Positions 9,909 through 21,929 are shown, numbered from the stretch's first letter. The stretch: DNA of 64,000 nt from Epiperipatus broadwayi (GCA_028023455.1 JAQFVV010000072.1:2748501-2812500), one strand, 5' to 3'. Program-made: numbers and translations. Notes: generated by a model from the letters alone, not told the origin.

Positions 9909-11126
9909 AAGATTATGTCATCTCATGTATATGTATAGGGAAAATGAATGTTAACTATAAAATTAGAGTAAAGTGCATCTACCCACACACACGTCACATT
10001 ACAATAGAGCTATCTATATATAAAATAAGCAGTTTATACTTTTTATTTCAGACTAATACATCTGTATTTACTGTAATTATTATAAGATCGGAATTCTGGC
10101 AGCAGTAAATATATGCTCCTAAGTCGTGTTATGTTTTTCACCATTTTTGAAAGGTAGCGCCACTCTTTCTTCTATTTTATTCTATCCAACCTAAATTTGT
10201 TTATTTGATTTACCTTGTAATCTCCATGATAGAAAATTTCAGAAATCTTAATGAAGATTATATGACATCTGCATAATAAATACTGGCGGCATAAAGGATC
10301 CAATTTGGAGAATTGAATCATTTATTAAACACCCTTAAAACTTATTCTATGATGTTATGTATAACGATCGTAATCCAGATTTATATCTTAAATTTTAATT
10401 TACTTTGAAGGAATATATTTTTTTTATTTAATTAAACTAAGCAATATTTCTACAATTAAAAATACAATCTAATTTCTTTTTTGCAATTAAATCTTTTGTT
10501 GAAATATTTATGGCAGAGATTAATCGCGTTTGTTGGTTAGACTATTGATTTCTTCTTTTAATTAAATATGTGTAACTCATGTAAATAACACATCGGATGT
10601 AAATGACCTTTGCAAACTATTATATTGAAATAAATTTAGATTGTCATTTTTCTTCTCTTTAACTTCTTATTAGGCAGCATGAATTAGCGGCAAGAACATT
10701 TATTAAGACAATTGATCAATATCACTTTATAATTCAAAGGCGGAACTGACAGATAATTCGTTTAAAATATAATTAAACAAAAACATGAACAACTCATAAA
10801 ATATGAATTTCTTAAATATAAATGTGAATCTATTAATGACTAGATATGGTGTTATATTTAAGGCCGTAATAAATATAAAAAGTGAACATACAAATATAAA
10901 ATATGTTAAGTGATTTTTAGTAAATGGTTTATTAATTTTAAAAAGTCACAGTAAACATTTTGATCATTAATAAAAATTGATTACTTTTCATATAAAGACA
11001 AATAAATCTTTAATCCAACGATCTATTGTCACGTGTGAGATAAATTTGATTAATTCTAGATCAAGAAAGATAAATAAAAAAGTAAATTATCTCAAATCAT
11101 CTTCAATTCAAAGTTAAAAAAAAAAA
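9909..11126. other. No recognisable feature
   Basis: A+T-rich DNA without extended reading frames or repeats shared with the rest of the window. Confidence 0.5.
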
Positions 11127-11215
11127 AGTCAAGCGTTGTTAGCCGAGAGGTCAGCGCAGCTGTCTTGCAAGCAAACAGTTGCTTGCAGACCGCCTCCCGC
11201 CGATGCTATGACATA
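11127..11215 (+). mobile_element. tRNA-derived SINE, diverged (copy S2)
   Basis: Shares AAGTCAAGCGTTG, the A-box GAGAGGTCAGCG and the end GCCGATGCTATGACATATG with S1, but the B box is destroyed (GACCGCCTCCCG replaces the GGTTCGCTTCC region). It is an old, silenced copy. No clear target duplication was found. Confidence 0.75.
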
Positions 11216-12540
11216 TGGATATAAAAAATAAACAATTGAATTTTTAAAAGTTACAATAGCTGCTTGTATTGGTACTGTAATTGTCAGAAATGTACAATTC
11301 ACACGATAATCACCTAAGGGCAATCCTCGTATACGTTCCACATTCTGACTTTACAGGATGGATGTTTTCTTTTTATAGCCTGCTAAAATCAGCCAAATGT
11401 ATGAAACTCTATCATACTCTAATTAACTAAATGCTAAAACTAACGAGACATTACATTTTATTTGCGTATATACATTATTATAACACACACGATAGCATAA
11501 ATTGGCTATCCTGTCAATTTATAAACAAGTTAGTATAATTTGCTATTTATGGATTCAATAATTAAGTTTCTGCACAGATCATATATGGTATAATACATTT
11601 TAAATTGTTTTTGAATAAATATAAACTTGCTGCATAGACCAACGATCACAACTATTTATAATTTTACTGTTAAGATTTAATAAACCTACAGTTTGAGGAT
11701 AGGCTGAATTCATTAACTATTTAAAGATCCGGACTACCATAAATCCTTTCAGGCTATAATACAGATTAGTAACTGAATGCTATATAAGCAGTTGTAAGAT
11801 GCAGGAAAACAATATCTGCATTACCTTATTTATGGATAAATAAACACAAGTGAGCTAGGAACATGCTATATGATGATAATATGCATATATCACATAATAT
11901 TGTAAAGGTACTCCGCTTATGAGGGATTGGCAGTTGTAAACGGTATAATCCAAGATATGTACAAAAAACAAAGCAGATAATATATGGTAGGAATATCTGT
12001 TTAAGCATACTATTGCTCCAAGTAAAAGAAGGACTGTAAGAGACGGGCACTACCAATGATATCACAATCATTTATGAATAATTAGAACACATACAAATGA
12101 ATATCATATATAAACAAAACAGTTTGAAATAATGTTACAGCAGTTCACTTATATCAATACACCCAAATTATCCTTCCCCAAATCTGGAGGGTAGTTTGTT
12201 TAAAACTGTAAACTATTGAAAGAAAATAAAAAGATAATTTATTTTTTCTACGCAGCCTGTTTTGTATCCTATTTAGGATTCATCAAACTACAATTAAATT
12301 ATCATTTTGGTAATGTTTTATATTTACAGGTAGTGAAAATGACTGGTTTTAAAATACTAAGTATTTAAAAATATGACCAAGAGTGTAATAAAGAAGAAGA
12401 TCTGATCACTCTATAAAAAAATACTCTTCTTTTAAATTTTTGCTGATTAAATTGTAGCATGATTAAATAAAGCAAAATAGCAATCCCCTGACAATGGAGA
12501 TAAATATTTAATGTTAGTAATAGACATTTATAATGTGACA
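11216..12540. other. No recognisable feature
   Basis: A+T-rich sequence. Short open frames here have no family resemblance. Confidence 0.5.
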
Positions 12541-12720
12541 GTCAGATGATGTATGTTGGTTTAACCCAGTTCGAATACTAGGCGAAAGTACCTCGAGGCC
12601 ACCCATACGCGAGATATTAAATCAAGAATACTATGACCTCTGCCCATTCGCCTATTCTCGAGGCCTGATCACAAACAAACAACACTATCTGAGCCATGCA
12701 TAAATTATTTTTCAACCGGC
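12541..12720. other. GC-richer island, possible unclassified SINE
   Basis: A locally GC-richer block contains a B-box-like CAGTTCGAATACT (about 12570) and CTCGAGGCC twice (about 12591 and 12657). A weakly similar block lies at about 15930-15960. It may be an unclassified tRNA-derived repeat, but no A box or duplication can be shown. Confidence 0.3.
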
Positions 12721-13520
12721 GACAGCTTAGCATCAGCGGAAAGAAACATGGACAGGAAACTTACGGAACTAAATAGTTAAATGTGCAAAAGCACTAAGAA
12801 ATATGTGTTTTGCGTGCCTGGATCATTAGAAAAGTAAAATAAAGCATTATAATAAAATTATGAAACTCAAGCTTTTGATAGTTAAATAATATGTTTAATT
12901 AATGGCTTTAAAATATGAATAATGATTTAATGGCCTCCGCTATTCCTCTAAATTAATGAAACAAACTGATTAGACAATATAAACGGATTAATAGGTTTGC
13001 AGTCTAACTCTTTTCTTCCCAATTTTATTAAAAATTGTCAACTCGATCTTCTCGATAAAGTACGATAAAACAAGAATCTTTCGCAAAGCATTTCTAATTG
13101 CTTTGCGCTACAAACAGTGTTTAAAAATTATTTAAAACGTATATAGTTAAATCAGATATACGTAAAGCTAATGGCGGACAAAAGAGGCATTATCATAGAG
13201 ATCAAGTTGGCACACAAAAGAAACTGACTCGTATTTAATTAACAAACATAAATAAAACTGGAAAGAGATTTTAAATGAACAAAAATTAACTATTAAACTT
13301 AACCGCAATGGAATATTAAATATTTACACAGGTTAGTAAGGAAGAATAGCGAAGGGAAAAAGGTTAAATATAGATAGATGATCACATAATATATATAATT
13401 AAGACTAGTCTAATAAAAATGGTTACATCAACAAATACATATAATTCAATGAAGCAATTAAAAAAATATGAACAAAAGGTAGCATAAGAAATAGTTCAAT
13501 AGAGGAGATACGATTACCGT
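12721..13520. other. No recognisable feature
   Basis: A+T-rich sequence with no coding or repeat signal noticed. Confidence 0.45.
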
Positions 13521-13524
13521 CCTT

Positions 13525-14170
13525 TTTTTTCCTTGGTCATGGTCCCTCCGGCGTTCGTGGCTTGATCTGACCGTCGATAGGAATTTGTCCGGACAATGAA
13601 AATATGTAGTATGGTTTCACGAAAAGTTCTCCAGACACGGCACAGAGTTCAGATGACTATTGAGTGGATACTATGGCATTTTGGATGGTATTCAGGAACC
13701 TCGGCGATAGGCAAAGCTATTTATTTGCCTAGCCGAGCATATTCATTTCCTTCACAATACTATGGCTTTTAACTGGAGCATGTTCAAACTTCTCCATTAT
13801 TTGAAAACGACAGCTGTATAACTTTTTGGAGCACAAGCTAAATGTGAAGCAAATCGGAGAGAGTTCTCCAAAAAGAAATATGAATGCACTCTCAAGGAAA
13901 CTTGGAATAACCAGCAAGAAAACTCTGAATGAATCCTTCAAAAGCAAAATCTGAATCAACGGAATCCTTCGAAAGGAAAATCTGAATAATCTGAATCCTT
14001 CCAAGGGAAAATCTGAATACTGAATCCTTCCAAAGGAAAAATCTGAATAATCTGACTCCTTCAAAAAGAAAAATCTGAATCCTTCAAAAAGAAAAATCTG
14101 AATAATCTCCTAGTCTTTTGTTCTCACTTCTATTTATACCCTCTCTGTCAGCTACCTTCTATTGTTTGTA
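13525..14170 (-). other. Promoter-like or LTR-like block with TATA box
   Basis: This block is richer in GC than its surroundings. On the minus strand it has a good TATA box (TATAAATAG, about 14132-14142) and, downstream, a 111-codon open frame (14064-13729) with no recognisable domain, whose first part is just the translation of a minisatellite. This could be an LTR/leader of an unknown retroelement or a promoter of an unrecognised transcript. No matching second LTR is in the window. Both interpretations are inference. Confidence 0.3.
13928..14107. repeat. Minisatellite, about 31-bp unit
   Basis: Six imperfect units built on GAATCCTTC..AA.GAAAAATCTG with lengths of about 22-33 bp. The units differ by insertions of AATAATCT or ATCAACG. 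It gives the repetitive peptide seen in the minus-strand frame. Confidence 0.85.
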
Positions 14171-15340
14171 TGATCTGAGATCTTGATAAGCCTCCCCATG
14201 CTCCTTTGTTTCAAAATAACATTTTCTAAAAATAACTTTTACTTTTTTACTCTAGATTTCTTTCTTTAAAGTTTGAATTCTATTAATTAAAAAGAAAGAA
14301 AGAGAAGGCCATCTTTAATTAGACTTGAATGGCTCACTAATCAAAACTATACATTCTTTTAGAAAATGTTGGCGGGCTTATCTCAAAATCAAATCATACT
14401 AAATATTTTAACAAAATTTTAACAACAATATATTATTATTTTTTTATAGTAGAATAAGCATTTTATTTCAGCAGAATTTTGCATTAACTCATATATATAC
14501 GCTAGATGTATATATATGTTTGACTAATAGGTTAAGCAAGTAATATTTTTAACAGCAATTTAATGTTAGAATGGAATTTACTTAAAAGAAAATATTTAAA
14601 AGTAAATACAAATTTAATAAACGTAATTAATTTTAGCTGTAATGCAAAACCCTGCTGATATTGGACTATAAACTTAATTTAGGTTTACAATATTAATTAA
14701 GTTTATAGGAAGATGTGAAGCATGGATCGGACTTCAGATCCATTGCTTCAATAATAAAATATTTTTAAAGTTCATACCAATTCCTTTCATTAGTAAGAAT
14801 TCAAGCTCGGACTTCAGGTATTGTTATACTTTTAGTGGACTTCATGTGTTTAACCATAGCCTAGGTAATAGTAGCTTTTAATCATGCTGTTCTTAATTCC
14901 ACAGGGAGCATTAGATTCTGGTTTACTGGCTGACTGATGGCTGGTTTCTCCCCAAAGCAGTAGACACTTAAAGTTTAGGGATATAAGGAACATAAAATGT
15001 CTTAAGTTGTTTCTGCATTAGTTGATGACTTCTTTCATACTTCCTTATGGGCTTCTTCATTCTTCCAGGTGGCCAGAATGAAGCAGATGATGGCTTCTCC
15101 ACTCCTGCTTGATATTTCAATACCAATTACAATAAATATAATGAGATCACAATCAAACACTAATCAGCAGCACAAACTTTAATCAAAGTAATAATTCATG
15201 ATAATAATTCAGGAATAATCAATAATAATGATTTATAATCTCTATTTATAATTCCTTGAGTTGGCTTATAAGCAAAATCAGATCCACTGTCAATCATTTC
15301 AATCCATTGATCTACTGTGATAGATAACTCTTAATTTTTC
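14171..15340. other. No recognisable gene
   Basis: A+T-rich. There is a short local repeat of TCGGACTTCAG (about 14728 and 14807). Nothing else is assignable. Confidence 0.45.
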
Positions 15341-15344
15341 ATTA

Positions 15345-15600
15345 GACTAGAGATTATCCACTCAATGAATAATATTTCTATAGTGTGTAATTTTCATTAC
15401 ATCACTCACACATGATAGGGAATGTCTTCTATCCACTTTAACATCTTGTGGAAGGATGTAATCATAAACATATGACCAAAAACATGTCTTTGATCATATG
15501 CTTAGAATTACACCCTTCCACAAGGTATTAAAAGCAGATAGAAACCATTACATATTTTGCAGGAGAGTGATTTAGTAAAAATTGCACTACAGAAATATTA
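15345..15600. mobile_element. Foldback copy of family-B terminal segment
   Basis: The left arm (about 15345-15480) and right arm (about 15485-15600) are inverted imperfect copies of one sequence: AGAGATTATCC...AATATT, then ACATCACTCACAC, then TCTATCCACTTTAACA, then GAAGGATGTAATC on the left, and the reverse complement on the right. The same sequence occurs at 50095-50240, 50413-50580, 51880-51990 and 63875-64000. In the last place it follows a family-B ribozyme, so it is treated as the end segment of that family. No ribozyme is present in this copy. Confidence 0.65.
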
Positions 15601-16678
15601 TTTCTTAAAAAAATAATCAATGTGTCTGTGGATGAATTTAAACAATAGTCTTTTGTTTAGATCAGTTACAAAAAACATTTATTACAGTTATGAAATGAAA
15701 AGGGAAAAAGATAATTAACTTTTTTCCTATTTCAAAATGATGAAATAATTATGTTAATAACTAAACAAAGCTTTTAAACCCTTTTATTTTTAAATATTCA
15801 TATTTTTTCTGTCATAATTATAAATGATTATATAGCATTAATTTCTTTAAGTATCATAGCATATATAAGCGATTTAACCCGTTGAAGAAGAAGCTGTCAG
15901 TAGTAACCAAAAACAACCAAATCAAATTAATCCAGGCCTAGTACTTTCGAGGTTTCCCCTCATATTCATGGCCAAAATAGGTTATAAACCATTGCTGTAA
16001 TGTTACTAAATAATAATGTATGCAAATGCGTATGCAAATTAATTTGTCCATTTTCCATTAAAATAACTTTCATGGCCTTCAAAATAGTCATACAAAGGAA
16101 CATCGACAAACAGTTTTGGTAGCGTACATTTTTTAATTATATAAACAGATTTTAAAGTAATAACGTTTAAAAACCGAAATAACAAGTAATTAGGTATACA
16201 CATACATCAAATACCATATATATATGTATGTGTGTGCGAAGATAAAAAATTATGGTAGACCAAATATAAAATTAGTTTAAAATAAATTCTTACATTTCTA
16301 ATTTCAACATAATAAAAAATAATAAAAATAATTTTGTTTTAGAAATAACAAAGGATGCTTTGAAATTGAGTTTTTTATTTAAAAAATTTCTTAAAAGATA
16401 ATAGATTTAATCATGTTCTTTTAAAATCTATATAGTATAAAGGTATCTTAAATCAGAGAAAACTATAAATAGATTTTTAAATTTTTTAGATATTACATGA
16501 ATAAAAAATTGTAGTAAAAAAAATAATTTTTAATCTTTTAATAAGAATATTTTCTCCTTAATTAGAAAATTAAATTACACGAATGATTTTAGATTTTTTA
16601 TTGTTAAAAATTTCATATTGGTTACAAGGTATAAAAAGGAAAATTATTTTGTAAAAATATTCAGCCATACATATCGTT
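15601..16678. other. No recognisable feature
   Basis: A+T-rich sequence with short microsatellites (about 16215-16236). Confidence 0.45.
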
Positions 16679-16990
16679 GAAAATCTGATGATGGAACAAA
16701 AATATTCCATCATCGGATTTTTAATGATATGGTTGGCTGAAGAATTGGAGAGTGGAGAAGATTGAAGCTTGTCCATTAAGGTTTGAAGAATTGCTATGTT
16801 AATATAAACTGAGCACTGTTTGTATATATGTGTGGGAGATGGTGATTTGGACTAACTGATGAGTGCTGGTTCAACACAAAATACTTATATTGAAGAACAT
16901 TTATCTTTTTCACATGTATGTGATCATGTGAATCTGTTGTATAAGATGGAGTGCATAGCTATAGGAAGCTTGAACATTTATTTTCAGGCA
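16679..16990 (+). mobile_element. Family-B repeat with decayed hammerhead
   Basis: Begins with an 18-bp-arm hairpin (AAAATCTGATGATGGAA ... TTCCATCATCGGATTTT, 16679-16722). It then runs through GTTGGCTGAAGAATTGGAGAG and AATATAAACTGAGCACTG to the hammerhead position (ACTAACTGATGAGTGCTGG, core CTGATGA at 16856-16862). The GAAA core here reads CAAA, so the ribozyme should be dead. The segment that follows, TCTTTTTCACATGTATGTGATCATGTG, then GGAGTGCATAGCTATAGG, is the typical family-B tail. An inverted copy faces it at 17090-17350. Confidence 0.7.
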
Positions 16991-17089
16991 AGCAAATTCT
17001 TTTTTTTTTTTTAAATATCATTATCCAAGCTTAATTTTTTTCTACAGTACAGGCTTTTTTATATCTACACTCCAATATATAATATATAG

Positions 17090-17350
17090 GGCCATTGAAC
17101 GCAGACTTTCACATGACCCTCAACTATCCATCCTATCTCATACTGCTGACATACTTGATCACACACATCAAAAAGATAAATAATCACCAATATATGTATT
17201 TCATTCTAAACCAGCACTCATCAGTTTGTCCAGATTATCATCTCTACACATATATACAATCAATCTTCAGCTTATATTAAGATAGCCAATCTTAATACTT
17301 TAAGGGACAAGCTTCAATCCACTCCACCTACAACTCTTCAGCCATCCATT
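17090..17350 (-). mobile_element. Family-B repeat, inverted copy with near-intact hammerhead
   Basis: Minus-strand copy of the same repeat as 16679-16990, in tail-to-tail orientation. It contains the tail (rc of TTCACATGACCCTCAACTATCC), the ribozyme at 17180-17238 and the upstream part with GAAGATTG and GAGTGGATTGAAGCTTG. Together the two copies could form a large stem in RNA or DNA. Confidence 0.7.
17180..17238 (-). ncRNA. Hammerhead ribozyme, family B
   Basis: On the minus strand the core is CTGATGA, stem II, GAAA. Stem III is A-U-A/U-A-U with a 2-nt loop (AUACAUAU), then A at the cleavage position. Stem I has an inner helix (CAAA/UUGG, one mismatch), a 4-nt/1-nt internal loop and an outer helix AUAAUC/GAUUAU with six pairs. 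In other copies the outer helix is GUGAUC/GAUCAC or GUGAUC/GAUCAU, so the helix is kept by paired changes. Stem II has one mismatch. Predicted cleavage is 3' of the base complementary to 17191. Self-cleavage is predicted, not shown. Confidence 0.7.
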
Positions 17351-18043
17351 TTCAAGGAAATTTCTTAAAAATGTTGCAACCTTCAACTCATAAGCGCACC
17401 ACTGTATTAAATAATTAAATGATCGGTAAATAAATTAATTTCATTTACACTCATAAATTTTACTATCTGATTTCAAATTCTTTCCTCATATTTTTATAAT
17501 CAATAAAGATTCTATCTTAATTTATATTGTAATTTTTTATTTTATTATATAAATTATTTTGACTACTTACTAATGTTCTGGTTTTTTATTTCATATGTGA
17601 AAAGTAATAGGACCTTATATAAACCCTGAACTAGCAGACATTAATTATAATGAAGTTATGTGGTGGTTTGGACGATAGAAAAGGGATATATAATGCAGGA
17701 CAAGAGTATAGGAAAATATAGATTGATATTATACTTTAATAAGTGAATTAAATTCACGAAAACAAAAAGAAAGGATTTGAAATCTATTTCTTGAGTTCCA
17801 TTTGCTTCAAACCTGGGACTGTTTAATTGGAGAATGGTGGAGATGATTGTATGAACCAGATGAATAAACAAATCAACTCTACTGACCTCAAAAGCTATAA
17901 TTATATCAACTACTAACCATTGGCAAAATAAGATCTGTATTTCGTGGAAATGGTAGCAGTTGTACTTTTCACATAATCACTGACCTTTACAATATATATA
18001 AAGTTGTATTATTATTTTTGATTATTTCTAAATATATGTAAAA
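17351..18043. other. No recognisable feature
   Basis: A+T-rich, without coding or repeat signals noticed. Confidence 0.45.
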
Positions 18044-18149
18044 TCAAACATTGGTGGTCGAGAGGTCAGTGATAGCCACTTTACAAGCAGTTGTCCTGGG
18101 TTAGCGGGTTCACTTCCCCGCTGATGCTATGACACATGAGAAAAAAAAA
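18044..18149 (+). mobile_element. tRNA-derived SINE (copy S3)
   Basis: Carries an intact A box (TGGTCGAGAGG) and a B box with one change (GGTTCACTTCC), ending GATGCTATGACACATGAG plus a nine-A tail. It is the same family as S1. No clear target duplication was identified. Confidence 0.85.
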
Positions 18150-18925
18150 CATAGTAGAAAAGAAGTACTTTTAAACAAAAATACTAAAATGTAAATATAC
18201 TAAATAATTGCAAAAACAAATCAATTTGTAATATATTTACAAATCTCCAACAGGTAGCAAACAAGTAGCCGATTACAAAAAAATGAAAGGAAATTTCGGG
18301 AAAAAAGATAAAACTGATAAAAAAAAAGTGAAATTAAAAAAAAGTTAATCTCCAACTTTTTATTTATTTTAATTATAAAAATACAGTATGTATAAAAATA
18401 CATTAGTATACTATGTAGAATATATCCAACAAGTATTAAAATTAATATATTATTTAAAATTTCCAGCATGGTAAGTATTTACATTGCACTTTCTTATCAA
18501 AATATTTATATTTTGATATATATATATATTGTTTATATATTTTTAAAGTACATATGATCAAAAATTTAAAAGAAGAAAGAAAAGATTCAATGAAAGTAAA
18601 CTTACAGTGAAATCATATCAGCTAAATTTTGTCCCAAGTCCCCCCCCCCCCATGTATACATTATATATATCCTATAATACCTCATGTTTTGTTGATAAGC
18701 TCAGATTCTGATATTACTTAATTGCAAGTGCACATATATATAATGCAGATGTTTTTGTGTACAGTATGCATATATAAATTAAGATTATAGTATAAACAAA
18801 ATTTAAAAAGTAATAATGTCATTATTAAGAATAAACCGTGGAAGCAAATATTCATAGATATTTACTATGTGTATTACTATTCTTATCTTCTCCTTTTCAC
18901 TTTCTTTGCATCTTTCTTTACATAT
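18150..18925. other. No recognisable feature
   Basis: A+T-rich. It includes a run of ten C at about 18641-18650. Confidence 0.45.
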
Positions 18926-19068
18926 TCATATATATTAAACATTTCCATATACTCTCATCATATGCACTTCAATGCAATTTTTATATAATTCCTCCTTTAT
19001 TTTCCTTACAGTTTTGACTGTCCTGCAATCTTCATCAGCGATACAACATTTAAACACAATCATATAAC

Positions 19069-19081
19069 TATTATTTATATA
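19069..19081. repeat. Left 13-bp target duplication of family-A copy A1
   Basis: TATTATTTATATA at 19069-19081 is repeated exactly at 19366-19378. It is A/T-only, so by itself a weak match, but it sits exactly at both element borders. Confidence 0.7.
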
Positions 19082-19365
19082 CAAAGGCAAAACTCTCCAT
19101 ACAGTAGTGCCACCCTGTGCCAAACAAAGTAATCAATGCCAGAAGGCTTGTGCATAAAATCCCTATCTAGTGCCTACTCATCCAATATCCCCAGACTAGT
19201 TTCTGGCTTGTGGCCATCATCAGTGAGGAGCCTTGGATCTGAGAGCACTGCACCTAGATTATATCCATTGATTACTCTGTTTGGCACAGGGTGGCACTAC
19301 TGTATGGAGAGTTTTGCCTTTGTTTACAACAATTATGTGCTAGTATAGAGATGGTGATCATGTGA
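19082..19365 (+). mobile_element. Family-A PLE foldback copy A1
   Basis: 284 bp flanked by a 13-bp duplication. The left arm is a reverse copy of the terminal unit: CAAAGGCAAAACTCTCC, then the CCACCCTGTGCC block, then the ribozyme segment. The right arm runs from TCCATTGATTACTCTG through GGCACTACTGTATGGAGAG to the 3' end GGTGATCATGTGAT. The right arm carries about 50 bp (ACAACAATTATGTGC...) that the left arm lacks. Borders, duplication length and arm asymmetry match the other family-A insertions at 25355-25845, 27834-28156 and 35892-40364. Confidence 0.8.
19180..19238 (-). ncRNA. Hammerhead ribozyme, family A (best copy)
   Basis: 59 nt on the minus strand. Stem I has an outer helix AUCCAA/UUGGAU (6 bp), internal loop GGC/UA and an inner helix UCCUCA/UGGGGA (6 bp with one G-U). 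Core CUGAUGA. Stem II is UGGC-CACAA-GCCA (4 bp). Core GAAA. Stem III is AC-UA-GU, followed by C, giving the classical GUC cleavage triplet. Every invariant core base of a type I hammerhead is present. Cleavage is predicted between the bases complementary to 19194 and 19193. Minimal-stem-III hammerheads are known from PLE terminal repeats, and that fits the host element here. Confidence 0.85.
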
Positions 19366-19836
19366 TATTATTTATATATGTATCTACATCCATATTTTTT
19401 TACATTATTATTTTTAATTGCCTCTAATTAATTTACTTTTACATCTTTTTAATTCATACTTATTATTTATTTATTATTATTTTTATCCCATTCTATTTTT
19501 ATTTTTAACTCTAATTTATCTATCATTCTACTTTCATTCTTTTATACCACTATACATTTCCATTTCACTTTTCATTTCCATTACCTCTATCTCTAATATT
19601 ATTTTTTCTATTATTTCTTTATAGTTCTTCTTTATCATTATTTTATCTTTATATACATATTTTATTCTTTTATTAATAATTTCTATTTTATTTTTATTCC
19701 TATCTTTAATTTTAGTTTTAATTTTTATTTATTTTGCTTACTCTTATATAACTTTTCTGTAGAAAATAAAAAAGGAATTATATAAAAATTGCATTGAAGT
19801 GTATATGAGAGGTATATGGAAATTCAAAAAATATGA

Positions 19837-21476
19837 ATAATAAAAACTTACTAATCCATGTTTTTACTTTTAAAAAATAAAATGAGTAGCAAAGGGTTTG
19901 ACTTTTATCACAATTATCCTTTACAGCATTTATTTTTCAAGATTGCGTACAACTTTGATTATTCTGATTCAACAGATATGGGTTTTATTCATAAAAATAT
20001 TAAGATAAAATAATCAACATTGTTTTAATTTAACTTCTAAAAATTGAATTATTTTACATTTAAAACCCTCAGATATAACATAAAAATTAAAATAAAGTTC
20101 ATAACTTTAAAAAAAAAAAAAAAAGAAAAGTATAAGACAATTTGTTGCAGTAAATCAAAAGATTTTTTTTTTAACCAATTGCATATAGTCGCCATTGATT
20201 TTCTTTTGACTTACAAGTAGAAATCCTGATTTATTCATGACTCTTCTCTAGACTTGAATATTTATTAATAAAAATCTAAATCTAACCACATTACTAGTCA
20301 ATATTGTGAAAAATAATTATAAATATGTAAATATTTATGAAAAATAGATGTTTTCCATTTGTAGATACTGAAGTCATGGATTTATAAACAGCGGATACAC
20401 ATTATTCATTTCTCTTGATTCTTCTAAAAAATAAATATTTTTAAATAAAGACTATATTTAAGTACAGAATTAGTCAATATATTATAAAAATTAATTATAG
20501 ATGTAAATAATTATGAAGAATATATGTTTTCATGATCAAAATCTATTAAGAAAGGATATTTGAGAGTTAGAATCTCGACTCAACAATGGCAGGGATAGAT
20601 AGTTGACTCTTTCAAGTATCATATAAGATAAAAAGGAATGGACAGTCAATTCTTTATAATACCATATAGGACAACAGAAATTTATTTTTTTGGAAAATAC
20701 TGACCTCTGCAGGTTTTTTTAAATTGAAATATTATCGATTATACTCAGTTTTTATGGTAAAATGAAGAAAGTGCAGCTAAAAGTGGCCAAGAGATGGCCT
20801 ACTAAGGAAAATGATGGTTCTGAATGATGATAAAAGTTGAAAGGTTAAACATGTTCTGGATGATTTTTTTTTTCAATAACTTTTTTCCCTATAAAAATGC
20901 TATAGCAGTCTCAATATTAGCAAACCACATTCTTTCTAATTTTACAGTTATCATTCCTGGCCATTACCTATTTTAATTCTTAGTTAAACTATTTACTTTT
21001 TAATGCAATTCAAGGATGCTTTGTAATTCTTTTTTTCTACCACTTTTAAATGCTAATCTTCATTTTATCATTAAAAAAAATCCTTTAATAATTTTCATCA
21101 ATCTCATAAAGTTTTTAGATTTACACTTAAAAGACATTTTACTACATAAAATATTGTATCATATTGAAATTCAGATAGAATTTAAAAAATGAATCACAAA
21201 ATTTGCTTTCTTTGCCCATGCAAAACAATTTCAGATTTTAAAAAAATGACTGCCACTTTATTAGTAAAATGTATTAAATTTATAAATTTTACTGATCCTG
21301 TTTTTTGTTCATTTATTTTTTTGTTTGTTTCCATTTTTTTTTTGATAGTGTAGAATTGGAATAATGTATATTGATACAGCATATACCACAGTTTCATTGT
21401 AAATATTCCTGTTTGAATGATAAAAAGATTATTGTATTTGATATATATTGAGTCCAAACTTACTAACACTAAAGAT
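19837..21476. other. No recognisable feature
   Basis: A+T-rich, with homopolymer runs (about 20110-20124, 20166). Nothing coding was recognised. Confidence 0.45.
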
Positions 21477-21546
21477 TGTTGCACATGCGCTTTGGATTTT
21501 AACTATAAAATGAATGAATACTAACACTTCAAACACATGATAAAGT
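21477..21546 (+). repeat. 68-70 bp dispersed repeat, copy 1
   Basis: GTTGCACATGCGCTTTGG through CACATGATAAAGT is repeated at 21815-21882 with one or two changes. The second copy is the loop of a foldback (21757-21929), so copy 1 probably marks a related or partly deleted element. Confidence 0.8.
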
Positions 21547-21756
21547 CTTTGGAAAAGATAGAATGGCCATCTATCTTTTTGAACTGAACCCAAACGATTT
21601 TGTATGGGTGAATCTTAAGTGTTTGAAAGTGAAAGCCTGAAGATATTAAATAAACACTTTGAATTACTTTTAAATGCTTGAATGAATGACACTGGAGAAA
21701 TTTACTAGAATTTACGATACATCATTCTTATTTGAAATTAAATGTATGTAAATAGT

Positions 21757-21929
21757 CAATTATTTTATATAGCACGATGTTTATAAACTGTAATATTTAA
21801 ACAGCATTAAACTGTTGCACATGCGCTTTGGATTTTAACTATAAAATGAATGAATGCTAACACTTCAAACACATGATAAAGTGTTTAAATATTACAGTTT
21901 ATAAACATCACGCTATATAAAATAATTGG
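21757..21929. repeat. Foldback element, about 48-bp arms
   Basis: Left arm 21757-21806 (CAATTATTTTATATAGC, then GATGTTTATAAACTG, then ATATTTAAACA) is the inverse of right arm 21883-21929, with an approximately 75-bp loop. It is MITE-like; no coding sequence, and no target duplication identified. Confidence 0.75.

Larger units (their letters stand above)
18930..19836. mobile_element. Foldback PLE-like relic interrupted by a family-A insertion
   Basis: Inverted arms of about 68 bp at 18930-18997 and 19766-19836 (CCATATACTCTCAT...TATATAATTCCTCC and its reverse complement) enclose a pyrimidine-rich tract (19380-19750). The left arm is followed at 19010-19045 by the minus-strand PLE tail motif (CAGTTTTGACTGTCCTGCAA), as at 36230. 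The pyrimidine tract resembles the noncoding tail at 36470-36760. A separate family-A element (19082-19365) is inserted inside, with its own duplication. Confidence 0.5.

Noticed and set aside
16683-16695. CTGATGATGG at 16685 as another hammerhead core
   Set aside because: It is part of a simple 18-bp-arm hairpin and has no GAAA or stem I partner.
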